Notes: a model not told the origin generated them from the sequence alone. 64,000 bases of DNA from Cricetomys ansorgei (GCA_026225945.1 JAMJFZ010003746.1:62001-126000); one strand, 5' to 3'; positions 47,596-59,482 are shown, numbered from the stretch's first letter. Numbers and translations are program-made.

Positions 47596-47819
47596 ATTCT
47601 TATCTGAACTGGGAGCATAGTATCTAGAAGTAATAGAATCATACACTGTTTGATATTCACTGGTCTGGTGTCCACCTAGGATAAGAGTGTCTGCCCTTTG
47701 GTGGACGCAGAGTGCCGTTCAGTTTCAAGTCCCACCTATATTCAACAGTGATGGAGAACAAACTGCCCCACAGGGGATTTGTTACCTTGTTGGGTTGGCT
47801 CTCATTTACATGAAGCACA

Positions 47820-48056
47820 GGTCTGTCTCCTGAGATAAGATCTTAAGTAGCCCAGGCTTGCCCCAAAATCATTATGTAGTGAGAAGTCTTGAATTTTAAT
47901 CCTCTTGCCTTCACACCTGGCTGAGACTACAAGCATGCACCACCATGTCGTTTTATTTTTTCCACATCCAGTTTTATACAGTGCTGGGGGTGGAACCCAG
48001 GGCTTCATGCATGCTAGGCAAGCACTACATCAACCGAGCTAATCTCTAGCCCTGAT
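47820..48056 (-). mobile_element. ID-B1 composite SINE (B4-type)
   Basis: The B1 part (taagtagcccaggcttgccc, gagactacaagcatgcacca) is followed by an ID part (tgctgggggtggaacccagg, gctaggcaagcactacatca). Confidence 0.8.
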
Positions 48057-48589
48057 GAAAAGTGGTTGATGTTGAAAATGACCTGATTCAATTGGTGCCT
48101 TAGAAAGAGACACGAGGACGCGACAGGTGTGTCTTGAGAAGGAAGACTGTCTAGGGACAGAGTCGCCACTTGGGTCCACAGAGTATTCCTCCCTACACTG
48201 CGGGCACACATTGAGCAACCTGTTTGCACTGAGAAGCTGCAAGTAAAAATTTCCAGACTCTGAACAGATGGACAGATATCCAAAACCAAGCTGAGCCTAC
48301 ATGCACCTATGCACCTGTTAAGTGCCAGTTGTGTCTGACTCATGCTGTGACTGAACCAGTCTCTGTCCCTCACCTTCTTCCTCTATGAGGAACAGCTTTC
48401 CTTATCTTTCTAGAAATCTAGGAATGGTTGTGCATACACAGAACATAATGGGGGTGAGTTTATAAAAGATATGATTGGCTAGGGGGCAGTCAGCATCAGT
48501 GGAGATTATCGGGACCTGTGGCTTCCAATGGAGTTTAAATCATCAACTCTCCTTCATTGCCCTCTATGTCTCTGTCTCTCTGTCTGTTT

Positions 48590-48802
48590 CTCTGAGACAG
48601 TCTCATGTATCCCAGGCTGGCTTTGAATTCTCTGCCTAGCCAAAGATGACATTCAACTCCTGATCCTATTGTCTCCATATCTCAAGTGCTGTGATTACAG
48701 GCATGTACATCACACGGTTTGTGTAGTGCTGGGGATCAAACCAAAGGCTTCATGAGTTCTGAGCAAGTATCTATCAACTGAGCAACGACACCCCTCCCAC
48801 CA
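48590..48802 (-). mobile_element. ID-B1 composite SINE (B4-type)
   Basis: The B1 part (cagtctcatgtatcccaggc, gtgctgtgattacaggcatg) is followed by an ID part (gtgctggggatcaaaccaaa, gcaagtatctatcaactgag). Confidence 0.8.
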
Positions 48803-49390
48803 TCCTGCCTTTTAATTGTTGATTCTGATGTGGAAGTCCCAGGAACTCACGGTTGAGGCACCCTGATCTCCCATCGTAGTCCACTTTTTGTGCCAGGGAG
48901 GTGACTTCTCAGAGTCAGGTCAGAGACTGAGGACAACAGACATTGGGATCTTAGCGAAGAGAGTTCAGTTGCTCTGGAGGAGAGTTCTTTGCTAGGTCAC
49001 AGAGCATCACACACAAAGGATATAAAAGGAAAAAACTCAAATTCAAAGTCACTTCGAGGAAATGAGGTATGTGTAATCCTGCTGGGATTTGAAAACTGGG
49101 ATTCAGGGATGAGTTTTGCAAAATGGTGCATTCCAAGGAAACAGATTCAAGGGGCTGTGTTGAAAGATGTTTTGCTAAAGGAAGAGGATCCAAGAACAGA
49201 TGTTGCAAGGCTGTGCTGCTAAAGGAAGTGGTTTCTTAGACCATCAGGTCTAGAACAAAGATTCAAAATTATCTTTACCAATGTTCTCACTGGGCAGAAG
49301 GGGAAACTGAGGCTCATGAAGGGGAAGGAGAACATCCAGGGTGAGGCAGGAAGCTGTTGAGGAATTAGCTGGGATGCCTCTATCCTTCCT
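48803..49390. other. Non-coding DNA with MIR trace
   Basis: Single-copy sequence with a MIR-like reverse fragment at about 49280-49350 (gaaggggaaactgaggctca). No exon recognised. Confidence 0.5.
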
Positions 49391-49394
49391 GTCT

Positions 49395-49562
49395 TTTCTT
49401 TCTTTCTTTCTTTCTTTTTTTGTTCGAGACAAGGTTTCTCTGTTAACTCTTGCTGTCCTGGAACTCACTCTGTAGACCAGGCTGGCCTCAAACTCACAGA
49501 GATCCTCCTGCCTCTGCCTCCCAAGTGCTGGGATTAAAGGTGTGTGCCACCACTGCTCGGCT
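49395..49562 (-). mobile_element. B1 SINE with TTTC-rich tail
   Basis: A (TTTC)n tail is followed by gttcgagacaaggtttctct, tgctgtcctggaactcactc, gtagaccaggctggcctcaa and gctgggattaaaggtgtgtg. This is the least diverged B1 in the window. Confidence 0.95.
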
Positions 49563-51265
49563 TCCCTACTGTCCTTTCATTTGCTCAAGGGTGTAATACC
49601 TCGATATCTTTGCCCTAGGTCCTTGGGGCATGATCCAAAGTCACAGACTGAGACTAAATCTGTGTGCCTGGTACCCACACCTGCCAGATGACAGGGGCTG
49701 CAGCCTGCGGGTGGCTGGGTTCATCAGAGAGGAAGGAGCAGTGTGATGATGTGGCCTAAGCTCAGAAAGGAAGCCTGGTCACTGGGGAAATCCCCCGCAA
49801 GGTCGAGTGTCTATGTAAATAACGAGCTCCCCTTAGCCTGGACTTCAGGATGGGTGAGACAGCAGCGGAGAGGAACTCCTGGGAAAGATGGTGTAGGGCC
49901 TGGGGATCCCTAGGGCTCCAGCACCTCATTATGTTCCTCCAAGGCTTCATCTCCTATAGTCCTTGCAGCATCTTCCCTGGGTCAAAGGCTGGGAGCCTGA
50001 GGCTCAGTGATCCAGTCCTTGCCTAAGAGAAAGTGCATCCTAGTCCCAGGGAGGCCAGGCCTGGGGAAGACAGCGATGACGACGATGACCATGATGATAG
50101 ATTTGCTGCCGCAGCTGACAAAGGTGACAGAGATGAGGCTCGAGTCCCGGAAGTCTTAGCAGTTTCATTTTGGGTTTTCATCTCACTCACCGGGGAATTT
50201 TATCTTGGGAACAGCCCAGAGGCGTGGAGGCAGGTAGTGAGTGACCTTGACTCACCTTGGGCAAATCCCAGTGAGTTGCATTTTATAGGCCCTGTGAGGG
50301 CTGTCAAAGACTGGTACTGTTAACTCCTCCTAGAACACTCCTGGGAAGGTGTCTAGAATGAGACCATCTCTCTGACCTCTGTAAATCTCTCTCACCTTGA
50401 GCCTTATACTTAGGAAGGGGAAAGCTACCCAGGACTCCATTCCTTTCTTAGGTTTGGGCCCAAACACCACCTGGCTCCCCAGGGGCTGGCTGGTAGGATA
50501 GAGGGCAACCGCTAGTTGTTGAGTACCTTGTGGGGCCTAAGGGTCTTTCCACAGAACTTTCACATGAGCAGGCGGGTCCCCAGGACCAGGAGCTGTATGT
50601 GGTACTTACACTAAGATTGGGCACCAAGGAAAGGGTGTGTGTGAAAAGCAACTTTGGAAAGCTGGGCCAGGTGTTTCCATGTGGCCAGGGATGGTGTACT
50701 TCTGGCGTGCTTGTGGGCCTCATTGATTCCGTTTTCTTTATGTGGTCAACAATGCGAAGCAGGTTGTCTTCTCATGGCCAACAGTGTGTATCTTACTCCA
50801 GCTCTCTCTGACATCTGTCCCTGGGGGCACAGTTGGCAGTGATCTGGCTTTCTGTATGGCCTGTGGGGAGTGGGACTGGGTGTATATATGGGAAACTAGG
50901 GAGTAGAGTGTCCCTTTCCTTCTGTGTTATCGGGCCATCCCAGTCAAAGTCCAGGGCCCTTTTGCTGGGTGCCAGGGAAGGGTTTCTACTGTAGCTGGCA
51001 GTGTGGCAGATTGTGATAGCTGAGAGGAAGGGGTGGGACCATCAGGGGAGGAAATGCATGTGCTGGAAGCTTCTGAGAACACCTGGGCCTTGTCCTTACA
51101 CAGGCTGTGGTATGGCCTCTATGGGGACTCAAGCCTCACATCCTGCCTTCAAAAGCCCTGCCTGTCTCCCTCCTCCCCCAGGTTCCAGTAATGACACCCT
51201 CGACACCTGGCTTCCTACCTGTCTCCAGCCCCTCCTTACCCCTCCCCTCCCCTCTCATTTTTCTT
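49563..51265. other. Non-coding unique DNA
   Basis: No family-level match for any frame. A short GAY-rich run (gatgacgacgatgaccatga) lies at about 50075. It has no visible promoter or splice-bounded exon. Confidence 0.5.
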
Positions 51266-51269
51266 CCCT

Positions 51270-51480
51270 CTAAACCCACTTTCTGAGACAGGGTCTCACT
51301 GGATATGGTGTTCACTGATTCAGCTAGACTAGCCAGCCAGCAAGCCCCAGGGATGGCCCTGTCTCCACACCCCACCCTCACATTGCACACCAGGCTTTTT
51401 CCTTTTTAGTGTGGGTGCTGGGGATTCGAACTCAGGTCCTCATGTTGGTGTGGCAAGCTCTCCAGTCCTGATCTTGAACA
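51270..51480 (-). mobile_element. Composite tRNA/B1-type SINE
   Basis: ctgagacagggtctcactgg, cagccagcaagccccaggga and gtgctggggattcgaactca are in reverse order of the family described at 41458. Confidence 0.75.
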
Positions 51481-51729
51481 CAATTGAGCCTCTAACTTTC
51501 TGGAGATTGAGCCCAGGTCTTATTTAGCATGTCAGGCCAATACTTACCAACTTCGCTATACCCCAAGTCTCTAATAATCCTTTTTTCTCTCTACTTAGCT
51601 CTCCGAGGGTGGGGGGACAGTGTAGGGACTCAGTAGATGTCAGAGGATGTTGAGGGTCCCTTGAGTATGTCAGTTATTAGCAGCGAAGAGCTGATGCTGT
51701 ACAGTTGGTCTTCTGGTATGGACTGTACT

Positions 51730-51895
51730 CTCAGAGATGTCCATGCACTAGTTGGTTTAACCTCATGACTCGGAGGTAGACACACGTGGCCTTCCCTCTT
51801 CTCTCAGAGAAGGAAAACAAGGCATAAGAAGGTCAATGAATTCTCTACTGCTAATGGTTGACTGGGACTCGAACCCATGTCTGCAGCCCAAGATG
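51730..51895 (-). mobile_element. MIR SINE
   Basis: cagagaaggaaaacaaggca, taatggttgactgggactcg and aacccatgtctgcagccc match a reverse-oriented MIR. Confidence 0.65.
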
Positions 51896-52354
51896 GAAGC
51901 TGTGGTATAGCTAGAATTTCCCTCTACCCTCCCTCCAACTATGAAATGAGGAAGTTTTCTCTGGCAGCCCTGCTGTTGATGTAGTCTTCAGGCAAGTCAT
52001 CCTACCAACAGGAACCTACCTTGGTTGCCTTATAGTGACAAGAGAGTCCTGCAAAGAAAGCAACGGCTATTGGGGGGACGCTTCTCCAGTGGTATTTGCT
52101 GTGGCCTGGACTCTAGCCTCAGCTGAACTGGGGCAAGAAAATAATCAGGAATTTCAAAACAGCCAACAGTTCCCTCACTGTTGTTTGGTAGCAGAAGTGT
52201 GAGCAAATACTGGCTCTGCTCCGGTCAGGGCAGCCCCCTCCCAAGTCACCACTTCCTTCGGGTGTTTCCTTGTGGTCCCAAAGACCAAGGCTTCTGAAAT
52301 GGACTTTCCTAAAGGGAAAATGCTTAGTCCAAGGAAAGGGACTAGAGGACCATG

Positions 52355-52565
52355 GATGTAGGCATGTAGCTTAGTTGGTAGAACAGCTTGGCTGGCAAGC
52401 ACAAAGCTGGGTCCCAGCTCCAGCATGGCATAAACTATGTGTGGTGGTACTGTTTGTATTTTCAGCACTTGGGAGGCAGTGGCAGGAGGATGGGAAGTTC
52501 AAGATCATTCTTAGTTACATAGTTTGAGACTAGCCTGTGCTGCACAAGACCCTGTTTTAAAAACA
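52355..52565 (+). mobile_element. ID-B1 composite SINE (B4-type)
   Basis: ID head (gcatgtagcttagttggtag, agctccagcatggcataaac) followed by a B1 part (tgtattttcagcacttggga, ggcagtggcaggaggatggg, agaccctgttttaaaaac). Confidence 0.85.
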
Positions 52566-52705
52566 AATTGGTTCCTAGCTCCTACACAGTAACTCCAACT
52601 CCAGGGGATCCAGTGTCCTCTTCTGGTCTCTTTGGGTACCAGGTACATGAGGGATGCACATACATACATGTAGGCACTCCCCAACTCAACACATAAAAAT
52701 AAAAA
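52566..52705 (+). mobile_element. B3-type SINE 3' fragment
   Basis: cagtaactccaactccaggg, tcctcttctggtctctttgg and caacacataaaaataaaaaa are the B3 body and tail without its head. Confidence 0.75.
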
Positions 52706-53179
52706 AGAGCCAATGAGGAATTGGAGGGTAGGAAACTCCAGCCATGAAGCTCATCTCAGAGGGTGACTCAGATGCTAGAAGGTACATGGTGTATGTTAGA
52801 ACTCCAGACCCAGCAGGCTGTGGAGTTCCCATTCTAATTACTACGTGGGCAAGTACTTCCTCTGTACAAGAGATGGTTGCCTCATTGGTCAAAGAGGGAG
52901 GTGAGAATCTGTGAGGTCCCTTCTGCACCTAGGATCTCAAATCCCTCCTATCTCCCACTCTGAGACAGTGGTGGTTGGAACTGCTGTCATTTTTCCATCA
53001 GTTCTGTGCTTTCAATTTGGGCCACAAGAGCAATCTCCAACACTGTTGTGGAGAGAATCAGACAGAAGAGGCCCCGAAAGGATCAGAACCATCACCGTTC
53101 ATAGCTGCACACCTAGCACATGGCACAGTAAGTGTATCGGTAAGGTATAAGCACAGCAGGTGTGGGTAAGTATAAGCTC

Positions 53180-53203
53180 ATGAATGAATGAATGAATGAA
53201 TGA
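53180..53203. repeat. (GAAT)n microsatellite
   Basis: Five to six gaat tetranucleotides ending in gatgaact. Confidence 0.9.
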
Positions 53204-53269
53204 TGAACTAATGAACAAGCTGCTCCAGAGTCAGAATGCTGACTTCTGTACATTTCAAAGCAAAAGTCT

Positions 53270-53403
53270 AGCTTGTGGGGAGCTGGTGGCCCATACCTAC
53301 AATCTAGTATTCAGAAGTAGAGACAGGAGGATCAGGTCATCACTAACACCATAGAAAGTTCGAAGCTAGCCTAGGCTATATAATGAGATTTTTTTTAAAA
53401 AAG
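53270..53403 (+). mobile_element. B1-like SINE, diverged
   Basis: gctggtggcccatacctaca, gtagagacaggaggatcagg and ctagcctaggctatataatg in B1 order. Confidence 0.65.
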
Positions 53404-54004
53404 CATGGCTTATTTTTCAGGTACAAGGACACTTCCTTACCCTTACCCCAACCAGCCTCCAAGTCTTTCCTAGAATCTAAGAAAATCCCAACATTTCGGT
53501 CACTCTGGGACTGGATGCAAACTCCCATTTCTGTCCCAGTGACCTCACCCTATCATCCCTGAAATCCTCTCTCCTGTGAGTGATCTGTGAAGGGAGAGTC
53601 ACCTTGACTGCAGAAGGGAAAATGAATGTAGAGGCGTCAGGAACATGCCTTCCTTCCTCAGTGTAAGCACTGGGTGTACTTATTTTCACTTGATTCCCAC
53701 ACTGTGATTAGTCTGGCCTTGTGGTTTCTCCTCTCTCCTAGTCCTCATATTCCTTTGCTTTTTCTTAGCTCGTTTCCCTTTGGAATATTTAATATACATA
53801 TGCACATGTACTCAATCTTCAAAAGTACTTTTTAAATATATGTCTACTGGAGTGTGGCAGAAGATTGCAGGATCCTGCTCTATCTCTCTTTGCCTTGTTC
53901 CCTTATGGCAGGGTGTCTTACTGAACCTGGAGCCCCAACAGCTGTCCTGTCTCCACCCACCTTCCCCGACAGCTGGGGTTATAGGCATTCACAGCCATGA
54001 ACAG

Positions 54005-54175
54005 ATTTTAAAAAATCATTATTTTATGTGTATGATTGTTTTGCCTCTGTGTGTGTATCACTGGTGCCTGGAGCCAGAAGAGGGCATCAGATCTGCTATA
54101 GCCAAAATTTCAGATGGTTGAGAAGAGCAGCCAGTGTTCTTAACCACTGAACCATCTCCCCAAGCCCACCACGCA
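54005..54175 (-). mobile_element. B3-type SINE
   Basis: attattttatgtgtatgatt tail, tggagccagaagagggcatc body and ttaaccactgaaccatctcc head, in reverse orientation. Confidence 0.85.
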
Positions 54176-54269
54176 TAGCTTTTACCCAGAAGCCTGAAAC
54201 ATGAATTTAGGTTTTCACCCATATGCAGCAAACACCATTACCCACTGAACCATCTCATCAACCCCATGT

Positions 54270-54366
54270 TATTTTAAGATGGGGGTCTATATAGGTAGCC
54301 CAGGCTCACCTCAAACCTTTTGTCCTCCTGCCTCAGCCTCCTAAGCACTGGGATCATAGCTGGCCA
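54270..54366 (-). mobile_element. B1 SINE fragment
   Basis: tataggtagcccaggctcac, ctgcctcagcctcctaagca and ctgggatcatagctggcc. Confidence 0.7.
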
Positions 54367-54369
54367 GTG

Positions 54370-55380
54370 GGACTAGCTTTCTGTGTTTCTATTAGGGCAT
54401 CATTCCTTTTTGATTTGGGTGTCTTTGTGATCCAGGGTGACCCACTTCTCGATGTCCAAGCTCAGAGACATCACAGATTCACTTCTTAGCTCCTGCCACT
54501 GAGCCTGGCTCAAGGAAGACAGTGAAAACTGCTGGCTTCAAGCCAAGCAGAAGTTGGATAGAGCATTTTAGAGAACACTGGATTCCCACAGGCTATAGAA
54601 GAAAGAGAATTGGGAGCCCTTTTACAGATAAGAAAACAGAGGCTCCAAGAGGCTTCAGCTTCTATCCCTGATAAAAGTCCAACTAAACCACTAGCCATTT
54701 TGCTAACTGATGTTAATTGTTAAATTGGGCAAATACCCCAAAGTTTTCTCAGTTGACCCTCCAGGGCACCAAGGCCTGTTAGAAGAAGGGAAGAGATCCA
54801 ACATGGTAAATTCTTAGTTTCAAAAAGGGCCAGTAAGAATGGCTGCAAGGCCATCCAGCGAGGGAATGACAAGGCTAGACCCAGAAGCCCCCAACTGTCC
54901 ACAAGGGCAGCTTCTTCCACCAATAGCTTGAGTGCAATGACCTTGAAGGGCCAGCCAAGGGATGGGCTAAGCCCTCTGCCCAGGAGAGAGCCTCCCGTCA
55001 CAGTCCCTGGAACATCCCAGATCCAAACGCAGAGCAGAGGCCGGCTATGGGAAGATGGACAGAGACGTTGCTATGGAGCTGCATAGCTCATCTCTGCTCA
55101 TCTCTCTAGATGACAATCTATGGATGGCATCATGCCTTTGAGAGGGTCAGAGAGGAAGTGTGAGGTTGGTTTAATGGAAGGTCCAGGTGGCAAGGGCTGG
55201 GAGGAATCTGAGCCTCAGGGAGGTTGGGATTTCCCGGCTAAAGGCAGGTTCCCACTCTATCTTCCAAAAAAGCAGGAGGAGGTAAAGGCAGAGTGAAACC
55301 CTCTCTTAAAGGAAAATTTAGGCTGCAGGCTGGAGGCAGACAGAGGCCCCCATGCAATTACTGGATGCCCGGTTCTTTCT
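54370..55380. other. Non-coding DNA with MIR trace
   Basis: A MIR-like piece in reverse orientation (tttacagataagaaaacaga) lies at about 54610-54670. A kappaB-like site gggatttccc is at 55226-55235. No exon recognised. Confidence 0.5.
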
Positions 55381-55384
55381 TTTG

Positions 55385-55860
55385 TGTGTGTTGGGGAGCA
55401 GTGCATGTGTGGAGGTCAATGGTCAACCTTGGGGGTTGTTTCTCGGAAGCCATCAAACTTATTTTTGAGACAGAGTCTCACCAAACTGGAGTACGCTGAG
55501 TTAGCCCCACAGTCTGGCCAGTGGGCCCTATGGATCCTCCTGTCTCCATCTCCTCAGCACTGGGATTCTAAAAACACAATGAACCTGTTTCTTTCTTTCT
55601 TTCTTTTTTTTTTTGTATGTTTGTTTTCATACAAGCTCTTGCTATAGATCCCTGGCTGGCCTGAATTGGTTATGTAGACCAGGCTGATCTTGAACTCAGA
55701 GATCTACCTGCCTCTGCCTCCTGAGTGCTGGGATTAAAGGCATGCACTACCATGCCTGGCCTGTACCCAGCTTTTTTATATGAGCTCTGGGGATTGAACT
55801 CAGGTTCCTCATGCTTGCACAGAGCTCATTTAAATGGACTATCCCCCTAACCCCATTTCT
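55385..55860 (-). mobile_element. Composite SINE interrupted by a B1
   Basis: The outer element (gaggtcaatggtcaaccttg, gacagagtctcaccaaactg ... tgagctctggggattgaact) is split by a reverse-oriented B1 at about 55593-55762 (tgtagaccaggctgatcttg, gagtgctgggattaaaggca). The B1 is therefore the younger insertion. Confidence 0.75.
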
Positions 55861-56438
55861 TCCCTTTAAAAGAATGAACGAGATTTGAGGGGTTGAGTTG
55901 CAGGCTCAGTCGAGAAGGTCAGGGTTAGGAAGGGAAGCCAAGACATTTTGATCTCTCATTTTGTAGATAACAAAACAGGCTAGAGAAGGGAAGGGGGGGC
56001 CCACAGGGTGTGGCAGGGATAAAGTGAAACCTGGACTTGGGAACTCCTGGGGAAGATTACCACTCTATCCAATTAATCTCTCTCCTTTATCCCAGCATAC
56101 TCACCGGCACCAGCCACCACAGCCTGCCTCCAAAGCACACATCACTCTTTTTATAGACTGAGGCTTGGTCTGTTTTGAGATGTGACAAAGTTTGTATCAG
56201 GGCAGGGATTAGGTCGAGGGTAGGAAGCTAGGGAGGGCTGAGTGGGAAGTGGAAGAGAGCAAGGGTGAATGCGATCTATGGCTGTGGTTCTCCAGCCACT
56301 GAGCCATGAGCAGAAGGAACAACAGAACAGACTGTCCGGGGTCTTCAATGGCTAGAGGGAGACACAGCTGAAGATGACAGTCCGACTCCACCCTTCACTC
56401 TTCCTTCCTTAGTCTCTGAAGCTGGAACAATGGTCAGG

Positions 56439-56555
56439 TCATGGTGGCTGGTGCTGCTGGCCATGGCTTGGCAGAGGGGCCCACCAAGACCAGTAGTAGT
56501 CTTCTCCACCACAGAGAGCTATCAAAACCTTCAGGAAATCTCCGGAGGTGTCACC
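56439..56555 (-). CDS. Anxa6: Anxa6-like terminal exon with stop-codon loss
   Basis: Acceptor ccctgccag precedes ggtgacacctcc. The exon encodes G-D-T-S-G-D-F-L-K-V-L-I-A-L-C-G-G-E-D, the normal annexin A6 C-terminus with two conservative changes. Where a stop is expected after E-D, the codon at 56496-56498 is TAC. The frame runs on for 19 residues starting Y-Y-W-S-W-W to TGA at 56439-56441. I see no AATAAA on the minus strand in the next several hundred bases. Confidence 0.88.
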   Translation of the reverse strand, partial: GDTSGDFLKVLIALCGGEDYYWSWWAPLPSHGQQHQPP

Positions 56556-57074
56556 CTGGCAGGGCAGAGAGAAAGCAGAATGAGGAAAGAATAATCCTGG
56601 TCTAAATACACTAGCTTCCTAGTGGCCATCAGCCTAGACATGAACCTCAGAATCTCAGTCACCAACACAGCTGCTGGACCAAGGCCAGATGTAGACTTGT
56701 GACCCTCAGGAATTAGTCCATTAGACCCTGAAGAGCCACAAGGCATCAGTGCCTCCTCTTCCTTTTGGGAGCAGCTCGGACCCCATCTGCCGTCCCAGCT
56801 CCTCCTGTCTAACCAGCCCTGCAGCTTCCCATAGAAGGTCCTGAGGCTCCCATCTTGCCCCAGAAAGTCAGGAGCATTCCTTGGTCCTTGGTGTTCACTG
56901 TTATATGATCCTCATCTAAGAGAGAGCCTTGCACCAAGGCCCAGGCCAGTTGCAAGGCTGGTGAGCACTACTTACTCTGACATTCCACAAAAGCCCATCT
57001 GTATTCAGGTCAGGGAGCCAGCCTCTCCCCAGAGGCATGGATCCCCATTTAGAAGGGGCTTCTATTACTTATAA

Positions 57075-57190
57075 TGCTTTTGATTTTGGAGACAAGGTCT
57101 CATGTAGCCCAGGCTGGCCTCCAACTCACTATGTAGTCAAGAATGACCTTGCTCTACCTCTACTTCCTCTACGCAATACCTGGTTACTTG
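57075..57190 (-). mobile_element. B1 SINE fragment (Anxa6-like intron)
   Basis: gacaaggtctcatgtagccc, aggctggcctccaactcact and agtcaagaatgaccttgc. It is within the intron before the terminal exon. Confidence 0.75.
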
Positions 57191-57320
57191 GAAAATTCTG
57201 AGCTGGGACTATACAATGGTATATATACTAAGGTAGAGTGCTGGATTAGGATGCACGAAACCCTAGCCTCAATTCAGAGCACTACATCAAATAAACAAAC
57301 AAAAACTTCTTTAAAAGAGG

Positions 57321-57540
57321 GGCCAGGGATGTGGCTCAGTTAGTAAAGTGCTTGCCTCGTCTGAAGCCCTGGGCTTGATCTCTAGCACTGCACAAACCAG
57401 ATATAGTGGTACATGTCTGTAATCCCAGCAAGTAGAAAGTGGAGGCAGGAGAATGGCAAGTTCAGATCAGCTTGGGCTACAGAACGAATTTAAGTCCAGT
57501 CTGGGCAACTTAGTGACCCTGTCTCAAAATAAGAAATTTT
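57321..57540 (+). mobile_element. ID-B1 composite SINE (B4-type)
   Basis: ID head ggggccagggatgtggctca, gtgcttgcctcgtctgaagc, tagcactgcacaaacc, then a B1 part catgtctgtaatcccagcaa to ccctgtctcaaaataag. This is a textbook B4 dimer lying in antisense orientation to the Anxa6-like segment. Confidence 0.9.
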
Positions 57541-57544
57541 TAAA

Positions 57545-57635
57545 GAAGGGTTGGTATTATAGCTCAATGGTGGACTGTATACTTAGCATATGTTTCAGTC
57601 CCCACCACCAATAAATAAAAAATAAATATTGAATT
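57545..57635 (+). mobile_element. ID-like SINE fragment
   Basis: tattatagctcaatggtgga, gcatatgtttcagtccccac and an AATAAA-rich tail. Confidence 0.6.
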
Positions 57636-57772
57636 GTGTTCTTTAAAAAGGTCAATTTTGTGATGTAAACCAAACTTTAGTATGGTTGACACCACAGATT
57701 AGTGCTGGTAACCTACTGCTACCCGACCAACCTGTAAACTATACTTTAATAAAGCTATAAGAAGTAAAAAAC

Positions 57773-57995
57773 CAGGGGCTGGAGGGATGGCTTGGCAGTT
57801 AAGAGCAAGAGCTGTTATTGCAGAGGACCTGGGTTCAATCCCCAGAACTCATTTGATGGCTCAAAACTATTTGTAACACCAAGGTTCCAGGGGTTCTGAC
57901 ACCTTCTTCTGGCTTCCATGGGTACCAGACATGCACAGAGATATAAGCAGGCAAAACAACCATACACATAAAATAAAGATGAAAAATAAAAAGTA
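57773..57995 (+). mobile_element. B3-type SINE
   Basis: ggggctggagggatggcttg, agttaagagcaagagctgtt, gacctgggttcaatccccag, taccagacatgcacagagat and acacataaaataaagatgaa. Confidence 0.9.
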
Positions 57996-58004
57996 ATTTT
58001 TATA

Positions 58005-58175
58005 TGATATGGCTCAGCAGTTAAGAGCACTTGCTGCTCTTGCAGAGATCCAAGTTCAGTTCCCAGTGCTTACATGGCAGCTCTGTTACCTTCTTCTGAA
58101 CTCTGTGGGCATCAGGCATGCACCAGACATACATGTATGCAAACACTCATACACATAAAATAAAAGTAATATTTT
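58005..58175 (+). mobile_element. B2/B3-type SINE
   Basis: tggctcagcagttaagagca, cttgctgctcttgcagagat, ttcagttcccagtgcttaca and acacataaaataaaagtaat. It follows directly after another B3, so two tRNA-derived SINEs lie side by side. Confidence 0.9.
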
Positions 58176-58281
58176 CACAGCAAAAACAATAATGAGGCAG
58201 GTCTCCCTTCATTCAGCAGTTCCCCAGATTACAAGGTAACCCAAGTTACCCCAAGGTAGCTGAGCAACCTCTCCCCCTTAC

Positions 58282-58401
58282 CTCAATGGTTTGGTGCAGA
58301 GACTTGTCATATTTCTCAATGAATTCCCTCCTAATGTTGAGCAGATCTATCTCACTCCGGGAGATCATCACCCTAGTGACGGTCTCATCTGTGCCAGCTC
58401 C
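58282..58401 (-). CDS. Anxa6: Anxa6-like 120-nt exon (repeat 8, calcium loop)
   Basis: Acceptor cctccaccag precedes ggagctggcacag and donor gtaagg follows accattgag. It encodes 40 residues beginning G-A-G-T-D-E, the type II calcium-binding loop of annexins, then [14 protein letters not shown] and [10 protein letters not shown]. The usual exon has 41 codons. The residue after G-T-D-E (lysine in ANXA6) is missing, a clean 3-nt deletion. In its own frame it contains no stop. Confidence 0.9.
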
Positions 58402-58854
58402 CTGGTGGAGGTATTTGGGGCAGGAAGGAGGCTAATAACTTCTGTGCCACTTGAGGACCGGGTAGAAAAGGCCAGTTCTCATGCCCCCATCGCAGAAGCT
58501 GAGACAGGTTCTGTGTTCTCCCCAGAGACACAGAAATCAAGTGGCAAGTCCTACTTAGCTCCCCTGCTTCCAATCACTGTCCTGCCTTTCTGGTGTCCCT
58601 CTAGGTGGTAAAGAACCATTGTAAGCAACAACTCTATTTATCTAATCGAGAACACCTTTCCTCCACATTTTAGAATTCCTAAAATTCAGGTGGCATTTTG
58701 CAGCTGATAAAAGGAACCTGAAAGCCTTCCATCCCACCTGCTGGTAAGAAAAGGAGTATACAGGATGAGATATTATGCTTAGCTATGCATGTATCCATAT
58801 CTACACAGGGAGAAATGAGACCCTAGAGGGTGAGATCTTTTCAAAGTCAAGATC

Positions 58855-59035
58855 TTTGGGCCATGAGGTGGCTCAGCAGGCTAAGGTATTTGAAGCCCAA
58901 AGACCTGAGCTCATTCCCTAGGACCCACATAGTGGAGAGAACCAACTCCCTAAAGTTTTCCTCTGACCTCCACACATGTGCTCTGGTGTACACACAAAAT
59001 AAATAATAAAAATGTAACAAAAAATTAAAAAGAAC
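58855..59035 (+). mobile_element. B3-type SINE (Anxa6-like intron where an exon is missing)
   Basis: gggccatgaggtggctcagc, aaagacctgagctcattccc, ttttcctctgacctccacac, and an AAATAAATAATAAAA tail. It lies in the interval where the 59-nt annexin exon should be. Confidence 0.8.
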
Positions 59036-59482
59036 AAAAAGCCCAGGGACAAGTTCTCTGAGCTAAGGAGGTGGCTCAGTGGCAGAATGTGGTATGAGAG
59101 AACATGCTTAATGCGTGTCTAGTACTATATACATGCAGTGTGTGCCTGTGAATAAATGCATCTTGCATGTTACATATACATATCCTGGGAATCTCATGTG
59201 TGTGTATGGCCTGTTTCGTGATATATATGCACACAAACACACACCAGCCCTGCAGAGCACTGCCTTCTCTACTCTCCCTTTCCCAGGGATGTCCTTTTCT
59301 CTCCCTGTCCCCACACCCTGAAGATGTCCCCAGGCTGTCCCCCGCAGTCACACCTTGGCAGGGGAGGTGATCTGAGGAAGGGTTCAGGTCCCAGTGGCAG
59401 CAGCATAGGATGATGCTAAAGTTACATTCCTCTAGGGAACCTGCCCACATTCCCAGCCCCTATCCCCATGCCTGCCAATTAC

